A stretch of DNA of 64,000 nucleotides from Alphaproteobacteria bacterium. GTDB lineage: Bacteria > Pseudomonadota > Alphaproteobacteria > Rhizobiales > Hyphomicrobiaceae. The DNA is taken from NCBI GenBank assembly GCA_018830445.1, contig JAHJSN010000192.1:1-64000 (forward strand), given 5' to 3'. A model generated the notes under the pieces. The model searched no databases and had not been told where the DNA came from. It worked only from the letters and a program-made list of their open reading frames with translations. Of the stretch, positions 43,698 through 52,395 are shown piece by piece; position 1 is the first letter of the stretch; each line of letters begins with the position of its first letter. A program made the translations under genes and the position numbers.

Positions 43698-44060
43698 ATG
43701 TCATCGATGCTCTCTCCTGAAGCCGCCCATTACAGCGATGCCGGCGGAATTGAAGAAGTCGGCGCAGTTGCCGGCAGCCGCAAGGCGATTGGCGCGCCGG
43801 AGGGCATGGGCGTCGTCATGAGCATTGCCGTCGAAGTCGAGATTGTGCTTGGCAGCGTGAAAATGCCCCTATCGAAACTGATGAAGCTCTCGCGCGGCGC
43901 CGTCATCCCCCTCGACAGGAAGGTCGGCGAACCAGTCGACGTCATCGTCAACAACAAGGTCGTGGCACGGGGGGAAGTTGTCATCCTGGACGAGGACCAG
44001 TCACGGTTCGGCGTGTGTCTGACGAGTCTGGCCGGACTCGCCGGCGATGAAGACAAGTGA
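43698..44060 (+). CDS. fliN: Flagellar motor switch protein FliN
   Basis: 120 residues. FliN forms the lower part of the C-ring with FliM. The SpoA (CheC/FliN) domain fills the C-terminal 80 residues: IAVEVEIVLGSVKMPLSKLMKLSRGAVIPLDRKVGEPVDVIVNNKVVARGEVVILD and the closing FGVCLTSL. It lies between motA and flhB in the same direction, with about 100 nt to each. Confidence 0.94.
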   Translation: MSSMLSPEAAHYSDAGGIEEVGAVAGSRKAIGAPEGMGVVMSIAVEVEIVLGSVKMPLSKLMKLSRGAVIPLDRKVGEPVDVIVNNKVVARGEVVILDEDQSRFGVCLTSLAGLAGDEDK

Positions 44061-44183
44061 AAAAAATCTCCGTCACGGAAGGTGCCCGCACCGTGGCCGG
44101 TTGAGATGCCGCGGGGCTGAGACGAGCGTTGACGTCCGGCCAATGGGCGCCGGGTCGCCACAGGAAGAGTGTCAAGCTGCACC

Positions 44184-45278
44184 ATGGCCGGATCCGAAGA
44201 CAAAGACTCCAAAAGCGAAGAAGCCACTCCCAAGAAGCTCAACGATGCGCTCGAAGAGGGCAATGCCGCGAGTTCCAGGGAGGCCGGGGTCTTTGCCTCG
44301 CTGCTGGGGATCTATCTGCTTTCGGTATTCTTCGTGGAATTCGGCGCCGGAAAGCTGCTGGAACTGTTGCGCCATTTCCTCGAACATCCAGACGATTGGA
44401 GACTGCTGAGCGGAGAGGATGCACATCAACTGTTCGTATTCACCGCCTTGCAAAGCCTTTGGCTGCTCGTTCCGGTTGCCGCCGTACTGGTGTCGTTCGG
44501 CTTGATCGCCTCCTTCGCCCAGGTCCAGCCCCGTTTTGTCGCCAAGCGGATAACCCCCGACCTTTCGCGCTTGTCGCCGATCAAGGGCTGGAATCGGATT
44601 TTTGGCATAAAAGGGATCGTCGAATTCCTGAAGACGCTGGCGAAGTTCACCATTTTGAGCGTCTCGGGCCTGATCATCGTGCGTCAATACAATACGGAGT
44701 TGACCGGCATGGTGCAGGTATCGCCCGCCGGGCAGCTGACGTTGCTGCACGAGTTGGCGAACGGAATGCTGGTCGGCGTGACGATCGCTTTCCTGCTGAT
44801 CGTTGTCGCCGATATCTTCTGGACCCAGTTTTCGTGGCGCCGCGACCTGCGCATGTCCAAGACCGAGATCAAGGACGAGCAAAAGCAGCTTGAGGGCGAC
44901 CCGATCGTTCGCTCGCGCATGCGCTCGATGATTCGTGATCTTGCCCGCAAGAGGATGATCACCGCGGTCCCGAGAGCAACCATGGTTATTGCGAACCCGA
45001 CTCATTATGCCATCGCGTTGCGCTATGTGAAAGGCGAGACACCGGCACCGAGCGTTCTGGCCAAGGGGAAAGACCGGATCGCTCTGAAGATCAGGGAAAT
45101 CGCCGAACGCGAAGGCATTCCGGTGATCGAGGACAAGGCACTGGCAAGGTCGCTCTACGAAGCTGTCGAAGTCGACCAGTTGATTCCATCTGAATTCTAC
45201 GGTGCGATCGCAAGCCTTGTCCTGACGCTGATGAAGCGAACGGAGCCTGCATTTCCAAAGCTAGTGTTCCGACTCTGA
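44184..45278 (+). CDS. flhB: Flagellar export switch protein FlhB (C-terminus altered by element CD)
   Basis: 364 residues. FlhB controls the switch from hook to filament export and cleaves itself at NPTH, which is present in VIANPTHYAIALRY. Four membrane helices precede it (for example LGIYLLSVFFVEFGAG and MLVGVTIAFLLIVVADIFW). The start used is the ATG at 44184; a GTG at 44169 follows AGGAAGA too closely. The last residues, LVFRL, and the TGA stop come from the CD element inserted at the CTAG at 45261. Without the insert the frame would read KLVR and stop, overlapping the next gene by GTGA. The change is at the last few residues and should spare function. Confidence 0.94.
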   Translation: MAGSEDKDSKSEEATPKKLNDALEEGNAASSREAGVFASLLGIYLLSVFFVEFGAGKLLELLRHFLEHPDDWRLLSGEDAHQLFVFTALQSLWLLVPVAAVLVSFGLIASFAQVQPRFVAKRITPDLSRLSPIKGWNRIFGIKGIVEFLKTLAKFTILSVSGLIIVRQYNTELTGMVQVSPAGQLTLLHELANGMLVGVTIAFLLIVVADIFWTQFSWRRDLRMSKTEIKDEQKQLEGDPIVRSRMRSMIRDLARKRMITAVPRATMVIANPTHYAIALRYVKGETPAPSVLAKGKDRIALKIREIAEREGIPVIEDKALARSLYEAVEVDQLIPSEFYGAIASLVLTLMKRTEPAFPKLVFRL

Positions 45279-45321
45279 CATATGGTTCCCTGCCGGGAAC
45301 CTGAATGTCAGCCCGGAACAC
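45264..45321. repeat. Hairpin C (copy at flhB) of composite element CD
   Basis: 58 nt with intact basal stem GTGTTCC/GGAACAC, bounded on the left by CTAG (45261-45264) and on the right by CCAG, a variant of CTAG. It supplies the last codons and stop of flhB. Confidence 0.9.
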
Positions 45322-45338
45322 CAGGTAACCTTTTGATT

Positions 45339-45402
45339 GTGTTCTGGATTCACAAACATTTGACGACCTCCACCCGGGAATCAAATGTTTGATCCAGAAC
45401 AC
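45339..45402. repeat. Hairpin D (copy at flhB) of composite element CD
   Basis: 64 nt, nearly identical to the copy at 380-443 and separated from C by the same 17-nt spacer. It ends in CTAG (45402-45405). The distance between the two flanking CTAG copies is 141 bases. Confidence 0.9.
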
Positions 45403-45409
45403 TAGTACG

Positions 45410-45844
45410 GTGAAGCAAAAGATGCGAAAGCAAAGCTGGTTGGCAGGCGGGGCGTGTGAAGAGACGCTGGCGCGCGAATTGTTGCCGGTTGCCAGCGAAT
45501 TGAGGAACTTCGACGTTGCCGATCTCATCGCGTTCAGCCGGTTGGAACGAAGCGAGAGCTTGAAGTCGCTGGTGAATTCCGCGGTGGAGCAATTCTTCAA
45601 GCCGGGAAACATCGAGATACTCGATGCCGGCGATGTCCGCGTGGCATGGGGAAACGCGCCCGAAATCGAGTTCAATTTCAGGTTCGCCAGTTCGCCCTTG
45701 AAACTCTATTTCCGGATGCTTCTCAGTAATTCCTACGGCGCCTTCGATGTCGACTTCATCGAGTGCCCGGCCGATTGGCAGGATGACCCACAGGTGTTCG
45801 CGGTGAAGTTTCGCGAAAGCCTGCAAAAGGCGCGCCTCGCGTAA
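45410..45844 (+). CDS. Small hypothetical protein downstream of flhB
   Basis: 144 residues from the GTG at 45410. That start would overlap the flhB stop as GTGA if the CD element were removed; a frame opening inside the element (TTG at 45389) is an artefact of the insertion. The sequence has a helical N-terminal half (GGACEETLARELLPVASELRNFDVADLIAFSRLERSESLKSLVNSAVEQFFKP). The C-terminal half is strand-like, with VRVAWGNAPEIEFNFRFASSPLKLYFRMLLSNSYGAFDVDFIECP. I do not recognise the family. The element has removed the direct coupling to flhB, so its translation may now depend on its own site. Confidence 0.75.
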   Translation: MKQKMRKQSWLAGGACEETLARELLPVASELRNFDVADLIAFSRLERSESLKSLVNSAVEQFFKPGNIEILDAGDVRVAWGNAPEIEFNFRFASSPLKLYFRMLLSNSYGAFDVDFIECPADWQDDPQVFAVKFRESLQKARLA

Positions 45845-45986
45845 ACCGGCGGTTCGGGGAGGCCGCCGTTGCCGATTTGCCGCGCCGCATTTTCGTACAC
45901 TTGAATGGGCAGCCGATGGTCAGGTTCGGACAAGCGGCAATTCCTAAGATTCAGTGAATTCGAAATTCGTTGAAAGGGAAGCAATC

Positions 45987-46367
45987 GTGTCGGATCTGGC
46001 GATCTTTGCAATCTCAACGCGTCGTATGGAGTGGCTCGCCGCGCGCCAGTCGGCAGTCGCATCCAATATCGCGAATGCCGATACGCCGGGCTACCGCGCT
46101 CGTGACGTGGCCGAGTTTTCATCTTTCATCGACGGTTCGCGGCTCGACGTCGCGACGACGTCGAATGGGCATCTATCGTTCGATACAACCGGACGATTTG
46201 GCGTTCGCGCCGTTAATGCCGCCAGCGGGGAAGCCAAGCACTCCGGCAACACGGTCAGCCTTGAACACGAGATGGTGCGCGCCGGTGAGCTGCAGGGACA
46301 GCACACGCTGGCGGTATCGGTCGTCAGGGCATTCAACCAGATGCTGGCGTCGGCGGTGAGGGGGTAA
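45987..46367 (+). CDS. flgB: Flagellar basal-body rod protein FlgB
   Basis: 126 residues from the GTG at 45987, preceded by AGGGAA; the frame extends upstream but without a site. FlgB forms the first ring of the proximal rod. The signature RQSAVASNIANADTPGYRARDV is clear. The C-terminal part NTVSLEHEMVRAGELQGQHTLAVSVVRAFNQML is also typical. It heads the flgB-flgC-fliE-flgG-flgA-flgI-motE-flgH-fliL-fliP run. Confidence 0.93.
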   Translation: MSDLAIFAISTRRMEWLAARQSAVASNIANADTPGYRARDVAEFSSFIDGSRLDVATTSNGHLSFDTTGRFGVRAVNAASGEAKHSGNTVSLEHEMVRAGELQGQHTLAVSVVRAFNQMLASAVRG

Positions 46368-46372
46368 TCAGA

Positions 46373-46795
46373 ATGTCTGACGGACTTGGGATGGCGGCTT
46401 CGATTGCCGCTTCCGGGCTGCACGCTCAATCGGTGCGTTTGCGGGTCGTTTCAGAAAACCTTGCCAACGCCCAGTCGACGGCCAAGGCGTCCGGAGGAGA
46501 GCCTTATGCGCGCAAGATCGTAAGCTTCGCCGAGATGATCGACGATGCGAAGGGTGCGGCGCGCGTGCGCGTCTCCGAAATCGGAACCGACAGTTCCCCG
46601 TTTCGCCTGGAGCATGAGCCGGGCCATCCGGCAGCAAACGCCGAGGGCTACGTCCTGTTTCCCAACGTCAACATGATCTCCGAAGTTGCCGACATGCGGG
46701 AGGCGACGCGTTCCTATGAGGCGAACCTGCAGATGGTCCGCCAGGCGCGCGACATGATTTCGGCAACTGTCGACCTGCTGAGGACAAGCCGATGA
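46373..46795 (+). CDS. flgC: Flagellar basal-body rod protein FlgC
   Basis: 140 residues, five bases after flgB. FlgC is a proximal rod protein. The N-terminal SIAASGLHAQSVRLRVVSENLANAQSTAKASGGEPYARKIVSF shows the rod motif. The C-terminal YVLFPNVNMISEVADMREATRSYEANLQMVRQARDMISATVDLL is diagnostic of FlgC. The stop overlaps fliE as ATGA. Confidence 0.94.
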   Translation: MSDGLGMAASIAASGLHAQSVRLRVVSENLANAQSTAKASGGEPYARKIVSFAEMIDDAKGAARVRVSEIGTDSSPFRLEHEPGHPAANAEGYVLFPNVNMISEVADMREATRSYEANLQMVRQARDMISATVDLLRTSR

Positions 46796-47094
46796 TCGAT
46801 GCCGTCGGACAAATCGCAAGGACGACGGCACTCGACCCTGCCGGCGCGTCCGCTGCAACTGGCGCGACCACCTCCGGAGCCGGCTTCGAGGAGGCGTTGA
46901 CCAGCGCGCTGTCAGACATTTCGGGACAGTTGAAGCACGCCGAGACTGTTTCGATTTCCGGCGTGAAAGGCGAGGCTTCCCAGCTTGAGGTCGTTACCGC
47001 GGTTATGGATGCCGAACAGAAGCTTCAGGCCGCAATCGCCGTCCGCGACAGGGTTGTCCAGGCGTATCTCGAAATCAGCCGAATGCAAATTTAA
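46792..47094 (+). CDS. fliE: Flagellar hook-basal body complex protein FliE
   Basis: 100 residues. FliE links the MS ring to the rod. The family features are FEEALTSALSDISGQLKHAE, SISGVKGEASQLEVVTAVMDAEQKLQAAIAVRDRVVQAYLEISRMQI, with the ending typical of FliE. It overlaps flgC by ATGA and is followed by flgG after 12 nt. Confidence 0.94.
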   Translation: MIDAVGQIARTTALDPAGASAATGATTSGAGFEEALTSALSDISGQLKHAETVSISGVKGEASQLEVVTAVMDAEQKLQAAIAVRDRVVQAYLEISRMQI

Positions 47095-47106
47095 GCGAGG
47101 AAAGTC

Positions 47107-47895
47107 ATGAGAGCGTTGGCGATTGCCGCAACTGGTATGAACGCGCAGGAACTCAACGTGGAGGTGATCGCGAACAACATCGCAAACATCAATACGACCG
47201 GCTTCAAGCGCGGACGGGCCGAGTTCACCGATCTATTGTATCAGGCCGAGCGAACGGCCGGTACGGCAAGCAGAGGTACCGACACCGTTGTGCCGGAAGG
47301 ACTGAATGTCGGCCTCGGGGTTCGCGCCGCCGCGGTCCGCAATGTTCACATCCAGGGAACGCTCGCCCAGACCGACAACAAGCTGGATCTTGCGATTGTG
47401 GGTCCAGGCTGGTTCCGGATCGACAGCCCCGATGGTGAAACGCTCTACACCCGCTCTGGTGCATTCAACACCGATTCGGCCGGTCGCATCGTGACGATCG
47501 ATGGTTTCCTCGTGCAGCCGGCGATATCGGTTCCCGAGCAGACCGTGAAGCTGACGATCAGCGAGGACGGCCGGGTGTTCGCGCTGCTCGACGGCCAGAC
47601 CCAGCCGCAGGAGGTCGGCCAGTTCACGCTTGCCACCTTTGCCAATGAAGCAGGCCTCATGCCTCTGGGAAACAACCTCTTCCGCGAAACGGAAGCTTCC
47701 GGCGGGGCCAACGCCGGTGTCGCGGGGGAAGCGGGCTTCGGCAGCATCCGCCAGGGTTATCTGGAGGACTCCAATGTCGATCCCGTAAAGGAGATCACCG
47801 AACTCATTTCCGCGCAGCGGGCCTACGAGATGAACTCGAAGGTCATTCAGGCTGCCGACGACATGCTTGCCACGACGAGCAAGGGAATCCGCTGA
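47107..47895 (+). CDS. flgG: Flagellar distal rod protein FlgG
   Basis: 262 residues, the usual length. The N-terminal signature [39 protein letters not shown], the central [41 protein letters not shown], and the C-terminal [38 protein letters not shown] are all intact. FlgG builds the distal rod. AGCGAGGAAAG stands just before the start. Confidence 0.96.
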   Translation: MRALAIAATGMNAQELNVEVIANNIANINTTGFKRGRAEFTDLLYQAERTAGTASRGTDTVVPEGLNVGLGVRAAAVRNVHIQGTLAQTDNKLDLAIVGPGWFRIDSPDGETLYTRSGAFNTDSAGRIVTIDGFLVQPAISVPEQTVKLTISEDGRVFALLDGQTQPQEVGQFTLATFANEAGLMPLGNNLFRETEASGGANAGVAGEAGFGSIRQGYLEDSNVDPVKEITELISAQRAYEMNSKVIQAADDMLATTSKGIR

Positions 47896-47931
47896 CGGAT
47901 CGCTTCACCAAGCTCGACGGGAGGGACAGCG

Positions 47932-48405
47932 ATGCGTTCCAGGAGTCTAAGTGCCGCCGCTCTCACGTTCGTTGCCGTGATGAGTGGCGCTCGTGTTGCG
48001 TCTGCGGATGTGGTTCACGTCCTTTACCCGGTACCGACCGTGACCATATATGCCGGCGACGCAATACTTTCCGACATGCTGATCGACAAGCGTTTCCGGC
48101 TGAGCCGGCGTGCGGTCGGCTCCTACCTTCGCGGCAGCCACGACATCGTGGGGAAGGTGGCGCGGCGGACTTTGGTCGCTGGGCGTCCGATACCGCGAAA
48201 CGCTCTGCAGACGAGCGAAGTCATTCCCGAGGGGAGCCGTGTGACGCTGGTGTTCGGTGCAAGCGGTTTCACCATCAAGGGAGTGGGCAAGGCGATCGAG
48301 GGCGGCTCCGTCGGCGACACCATAAGCGTCCAGAATATCGACAGCGGACAACTGGTCCGCGGGGTCGTGCAAAAAGACGGCACCGTCGACGTCAGGGGGC
48401 AGTGA
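47932..48405 (+). CDS. flgA: Flagellar P-ring assembly chaperone FlgA
   Basis: 157 residues. A signal peptide is visible (SAAALTFVAVMSGARVASA). The SAF-domain core follows: VPTVTIYAGDAILSDMLIDKRF, SHDIVGKVARRTLVAGRPIPRNAL and the end VGDTISVQNIDSGQLVRGVVQKDGTVDV. FlgA helps FlgI form the P ring in the periplasm. The stop overlaps the flgI start as TGATG, and flgI is its natural partner. Confidence 0.92.
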   Translation: MRSRSLSAAALTFVAVMSGARVASADVVHVLYPVPTVTIYAGDAILSDMLIDKRFRLSRRAVGSYLRGSHDIVGKVARRTLVAGRPIPRNALQTSEVIPEGSRVTLVFGASGFTIKGVGKAIEGGSVGDTISVQNIDSGQLVRGVVQKDGTVDVRGQ

Positions 48406-49502
48406 TGCGCTTCATTATCCTGCTCGCGCTCCTTGCAATGGGCAGCCATTCCGCGCTTGCGGCCGCTCGGCTCAAGGACGTCACCAACGTCACCGGCATC
48501 CGCTCCAACCAGCTCATCGGATATGGACTTGTCGTCGGCCTGAAAGGGACTGGCGACAGCCTGCGCAACGCGCCATTCACCGAACAATCGCTGCGCTCGA
48601 TGCTGGAGAGGCTCGGTGTCAACATTCGTGACGCAGGCGCGCGAACGAAGAATGCGGCTGCTGTCATGGTGACGGCCGAACTGCCGGCATTCTCGCGTGC
48701 GGGCGGCCGCATCGATGTCACCGTGACCTCGCTGGGCGACGCTTCGTCACTTGCCGGCGGCATGCTGCTGATGACGCCGCTATACGGAGGTGACCAGCAG
48801 ATCTATGCGGTGGCGCAGGGCTCGGTTGCGGTCTCGGGTTTCGAATCGAAGGGCAATGCAGAAAGCCTGACCCATGGCGTCCCGACCGCAGGACGGGTTG
48901 CCAACGGCGCGCTGGTCGAGCGGTCCGCGCCACAAGGTCTGGAGCAGGCAAAGCAGCTCAACCTGGAACTTCGCAATCCAGATTTCGGCACCGCCGTTAA
49001 AATTACCGACGCCATAAACAGCTTCGCCCAGGCCCGCTTCGGCAACCGCCTGGCACGGGAACTCGACATGCGCTCGGTGTCGGTCAGCGTGCCGTCCGGC
49101 ATTTCAACCAGCCGGTTCCTGGCGGAAATCGGCGAACTGCTGGTCGAGCCGGACCTGCCGGCGCGCGTTGTGATCGACGAGCGCACCGGCACCATCGTGA
49201 TCGGGCGGGATGTGCGGATTTCAACGGTGGCCGTGACGCATGGCAACCTGACGGTACGCGTCACCGAGACGCCGGTCGTTTCCCAGCCGTTGCCGTTCTC
49301 CGAGGGTCAGACCGTGGCGACGTCGGAAACGGCGGTCAATGCCGAGCAGGAAAACGGCACTTTGACGATCGTGCGCGGCGCGGATCTTCATTCTCTTGTC
49401 AACGGCCTCAACAGAATGGGGCTGAAGCCGCCGGGTATCATCGCGATCCTGCAGGCAATGAAGTCGTCCGGGGCTCTGCAGGCCGAACTCGTCGTCCAGT
49501 GA
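48405..49502 (+). CDS. flgI: Flagellar P-ring protein FlgI
   Basis: 365 residues from the ATG at 48405; a GTG one codon earlier is less likely. The signal peptide RFIILLALLAMGSHSALA is followed by ARLKDVTNVTGIRSNQLIGYGLVVGLKGTGDSL, the start of all FlgI proteins. The later segments GGRIDVTVTSLGDASSLAGGMLLMTPLYGGD and RVVIDERTGTIVIGRDVRISTVAVTHGNLTV are typical. It forms the bushing in the peptidoglycan. Confidence 0.96.
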   Translation: MRFIILLALLAMGSHSALAAARLKDVTNVTGIRSNQLIGYGLVVGLKGTGDSLRNAPFTEQSLRSMLERLGVNIRDAGARTKNAAAVMVTAELPAFSRAGGRIDVTVTSLGDASSLAGGMLLMTPLYGGDQQIYAVAQGSVAVSGFESKGNAESLTHGVPTAGRVANGALVERSAPQGLEQAKQLNLELRNPDFGTAVKITDAINSFAQARFGNRLARELDMRSVSVSVPSGISTSRFLAEIGELLVEPDLPARVVIDERTGTIVIGRDVRISTVAVTHGNLTVRVTETPVVSQPLPFSEGQTVATSETAVNAEQENGTLTIVRGADLHSLVNGLNRMGLKPPGIIAILQAMKSSGALQAELVVQ

Positions 49503-49551
49503 GTATGAAATCGAATAGAGAAGAGACGGGGCGCCAGCGGCGGGATTGATC

Positions 49552-50073
49552 ATGACAGCCAAGCTACCAAAGATGAGTGCCGCGGTTGTTTCCGTGTTCT
49601 GCCTGTCCGTTTCGGCGTACGCAGCGTTGGCGGGCCCCGAGCACACCTTCGTCGGTGGGGATCGCGAGCCCCAGACTCTCGCCGAACGCTACTGCACCAA
49701 TGTCGCCGACAAGGCGGCCGACCTTCGCATGGCAATGCAGCTGCGGCAGCTCAACGAGCTGTCCGAAGACGTTGACAAGCGCGCTGCGAGCCTCGAGCGC
49801 AAACTCGTCGAGTTGAAGGAATGGGTGCAAAAGCGCGACGAGTTTGTCCGGCGCGGCACCGACGCGCTGGTCAAGATCTTCGCGACCATGCGCCCCGACT
49901 CGGCCTCCCAGCAACTGATCGCGGTAGACGAAAGGACCGCGGCGGCAATCCTCATGAAATTGAAACCGCGAAAAGCTAGTTCCATCCTGAATGAAATGGA
50001 TCCGGAACGGGCTGCGCGTCTGGCGGCAACCATCGCGGGAGCTGCAAGAATCGGTAAGGGCGGAAAGATATGA
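49552..50073 (+). CDS. motE: Motility protein MotE (periplasmic chaperone of MotC)
   Basis: 173 residues from the ATG at 49552. A signal peptide is visible (VVSVFCLSVSAYAALA). The mature part is a coiled coil (LEEDVDKRAASLERKLVELKEWVQKRDEFV-like stretch) ending in an MgtE-N-like region: ASQQLIAVDERTAAAILMKLKPRKASSILNEMDPERAARLAATI. In Sinorhizobium MotE is reported as the folding chaperone of MotC and its gene also sits between flgI and flgH. The stop overlaps the flgH start as ATGA. Confidence 0.88.
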   Translation: MTAKLPKMSAAVVSVFCLSVSAYAALAGPEHTFVGGDREPQTLAERYCTNVADKAADLRMAMQLRQLNELSEDVDKRAASLERKLVELKEWVQKRDEFVRRGTDALVKIFATMRPDSASQQLIAVDERTAAAILMKLKPRKASSILNEMDPERAARLAATIAGAARIGKGGKI

Positions 50074-50792
50074 AGCCGCCCGTGGTTCCGTTGCCGTTGC
50101 TGTTGCTGGCGATACTGTCAGGCTGCGCGATAAACCCGCGCGAAATCGGCAGAGAGCCCGAGATGAGCCCGGTCGGCGCCGGTGTCAATCAGCCCGTCAT
50201 CGCCATTCCGACCGATACGACCGTCCAGGCCGGCAGCTACCAAAGCCAGTCCTTCTGGCGGGACAGTTCCGCCGATCTTTTCAAGGACCCACGGGCGCGG
50301 CGCATCGGCGACGTGCTCAAGGTCAAGATCCAGATTGCGGACAAGGCGGCACTCGACAATTCCTCCGAACGTTCCCGCGACGCCAAGCACGATCTTGGCT
50401 TGAACTTCGACCACGACGTCAACTGGCGCGGCTGGTCGTCATCGGGGTCCGGAACGCTCGGGTCCGGCATTACCGCCAATACGGAATCGGAAGGAAAGGG
50501 AGCGATCGAACGCTCCGAGAAGATCAATCTGGTGGTTGCCGCAGTGGTGACTGACGTTCTCCCCAACGGCGGACTGATCATCAACGGTTCGCAAGAGGTG
50601 CGGGTCAACTACGAACTGCGTGTATTGAGCGTTTCCGGTCTGGTCGATCCGCGGGATATTTCATCCGACAACGCGGTCTCCTATGAGCGGATCGCCGAAG
50701 CGAGGATTTCCTATGGCGGACGGGGACGATTGATGGAGGTCCAGCAGCCGGGATGGGGTCATCAAATTCTGGATGCGGTCAGTCCCTTCTGA
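50070..50792 (+). CDS. flgH: Flagellar L-ring lipoprotein FlgH
   Basis: 240 residues. The lipobox LSGC places the acylated cysteine at residue 19. The typical core follows: SFWRDSSADLFKDPRARRIGDVLKVKIQIADKAALDNSSERS, then VVAAVVTDVLPNGGLIINGSQEVRVNYELRVLSVSGLVDPRDIS and the closing YGGRGRLMEVQQPGWGHQILD. FlgH forms the outer-membrane ring. It overlaps motE by ATGA. Confidence 0.95.
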   Translation: MKPPVVPLPLLLLAILSGCAINPREIGREPEMSPVGAGVNQPVIAIPTDTTVQAGSYQSQSFWRDSSADLFKDPRARRIGDVLKVKIQIADKAALDNSSERSRDAKHDLGLNFDHDVNWRGWSSSGSGTLGSGITANTESEGKGAIERSEKINLVVAAVVTDVLPNGGLIINGSQEVRVNYELRVLSVSGLVDPRDISSDNAVSYERIAEARISYGGRGRLMEVQQPGWGHQILDAVSPF

Positions 50793-50883
50793 GATGGAAG
50801 CGATGCCGCAGGCCGGCGACGCGGATTTTCGGATTCCCGAGAATTCAGCACGGCTGGGTTACGATTGAAGAGGCCGGGAGATA

Positions 50884-51504
50884 ATGGCAGCAGGCGGTAA
50901 ATCGGAAAGCGGCAAGAAGGGGGGCGGCGGCGGTGCGCTCATTCCCTTCGTTCTTCTCACGGTTCTGGGCGTCGGCCTTGGCATCGGCTTCAAGGTCTAC
51001 TTCCTTGCGCCGCCGGTACCGGCAAAAGAGGCGGCCGCACCTGTCGAAAATGCCGCGAAGCCGCCGACGTCGCCAGCGGCCCATGAGACGGGCGAAACCC
51101 ATCAGAGCGCCAGCGGTCGCGGGCCAAGCAATCCGCATGGCAGCGACGCAGGCCATGGTTCCGCAACTAGCGGCGTCAATCACGGCAAGGGCGAAGCAGT
51201 CTCCGCCGGACACCCGTTCCTCATCGCCCCAGATCCTGTCGTGACCACTCTGGCAGGTGGGCCGCCATCATGGATAAGGCTCGAAGTGGCGCTCGTCTTC
51301 AACCAACAGCCCAAAGCTGACATGAAGGTGCTAATGGCGGACGTCACCAACGATTTTGTCACCTACCTGCGGACGGTCAAGGCGGTCGACATCGAAGGCG
51401 CTGAAGGCCTCGAATACCTTAGCGACGACCTGGCCGACATCGCCCGCACCCGCACCCACGGGGCCGCAGACCGGCTCGTCATCAAGGGGCTCGTCGTCGA
51501 ATGA
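50884..51504 (+). CDS. fliL: Flagellar basal-body associated protein FliL
   Basis: 206 residues. A Gly/Lys-rich cytoplasmic start is followed by one membrane helix (ALIPFVLLTVLGVGLGIGFKVYFL), a disordered Ala/Pro/Ser/Gly/His linker and a periplasmic domain with WIRLEVALVFNQQPKADMKVLMADVTNDFVTYLRTVKAVDIEGAEGLEYLSDDLADIA. FliL supports the stator. The stop overlaps fliP as ATGA. A divergent FliL-like protein is also encoded at 36303-36758. Confidence 0.9.
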   Translation: MAAGGKSESGKKGGGGGALIPFVLLTVLGVGLGIGFKVYFLAPPVPAKEAAAPVENAAKPPTSPAAHETGETHQSASGRGPSNPHGSDAGHGSATSGVNHGKGEAVSAGHPFLIAPDPVVTTLAGGPPSWIRLEVALVFNQQPKADMKVLMADVTNDFVTYLRTVKAVDIEGAEGLEYLSDDLADIARTRTHGAADRLVIKGLVVE

Positions 51505-52238
51505 TGAGGCTGATCGTCTTCATTGGAATCGTGACGGTTGCAGGCATAACTCCGGCTGCTGCCCAACTGCCCGATCTCGGCGGGCTGATCCCAACGGGCG
51601 CGCCAAGCGCCAGCGGTCGCATCGTCCAGCTCCTGGCGCTGCTGACGGTGTTGTCGGTCGCTCCGGGGCTGCTCATCATGGTGACGTGCTTCACGCGTTT
51701 CATCATCGCGCTGTCGTTCCTTCGCATCGGCATCGGGCTGCAGACGACTCCTGGCAACCTGGTACTTGTCAGCCTGGCGCTGTTCCTGACCTTCTACGTG
51801 ATGGGGCCGACCTTCGATGAAAGCTGGCAGACAGGCGTCAAGCCGCTGATCGAGGAGAAGATCACCGAGGCGGAGGCTTTCGAAAGGATAGCTGCCCCTT
51901 TCAAGAAGTTCATGACGCACCATGTACGCGAAAAGGACGTTCGCCTTTTCGAGGAGCTTGCCGGCGTAAACCCCGCCGATCGGGTCGGCAACGAACCCGA
52001 ACTGCGGGTGCTTTTGCCGGCGTTCATGATCTCGGAGTTGCGGCGCGGCTTCGAAATCGGCTTCCTGATCGTGCTGCCGTTCCTTGTGATCGATCTCATC
52101 GTCGCGACCCTGACGATGTCGATGGGCATGATGATGTTGCCGCCGACCGCGATCTCACTTCCCTTCAAGGTGCTGTTTTTTGTTCTTCTCGATGGCTGGT
52201 ACCTGTTGGTTGGAAGTCTCGTCAGGTCCTACTCCTGA
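51501..52238 (+). CDS. fliP: Flagellar export apparatus protein FliP
   Basis: 245 residues with a signal-like first helix and about four membrane helices. Family segments: LLTVLSVAPGLLIMVTCFTRFIIALSFLRIGIGLQTTPGN, LLPAFMISELRRGFEIGFLIVLPFLVIDLIVATLTMSMGMMMLPPTAISLPFKVLFFVLLDGWYLL. FliP forms the export gate with FliQ and FliR, whose genes are 17-20 kb away in the window. It ends this run before the flagellin gene. Confidence 0.96.
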   Translation: MMRLIVFIGIVTVAGITPAAAQLPDLGGLIPTGAPSASGRIVQLLALLTVLSVAPGLLIMVTCFTRFIIALSFLRIGIGLQTTPGNLVLVSLALFLTFYVMGPTFDESWQTGVKPLIEEKITEAEAFERIAAPFKKFMTHHVREKDVRLFEELAGVNPADRVGNEPELRVLLPAFMISELRRGFEIGFLIVLPFLVIDLIVATLTMSMGMMMLPPTAISLPFKVLFFVLLDGWYLLVGSLVRSYS

Positions 52239-52252
52239 CCGTAAAAATTCGT

Positions 52253-52271
52253 AGTTTACCGGAAGTAAACT
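52253..52271. promoter_or_regulatory. Inverted repeat between fliP and the flagellin gene
   Basis: AGTTTAC and GTAAACT are perfect complements around a five-base loop, followed by TTTTAAG. It may be a weak terminator for fliP or an operator for the flagellin promoter. The AT-rich context marks the start of the flagellin control region. Confidence 0.45.
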
Positions 52272-52335
52272 TTTAAGCGCCTATTCTCCCGCCACATAGC
52301 GGATTGGATTCCCAAAGGCATGATGCCGCTCCGCT

Positions 52336-52354
52336 ATACCGGCTGAACCGGTAT
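52336..52354 (+). promoter_or_regulatory. Hairpin in the 5' untranslated region of flagellin mRNA
   Basis: ATACCGG and CCGGTAT are perfect complements with the loop CTGAA, about 40 nt before the flagellin ATG. FlbT, encoded at 30666-31079, is known to bind flagellin 5' leaders in Caulobacter. This hairpin is the obvious structured candidate here, but the link is inference. Confidence 0.5.
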
Positions 52355-52395
52355 GTCCCCCTCAAGTCTTCAATCTTTCCGTAGGGACATTCTCG

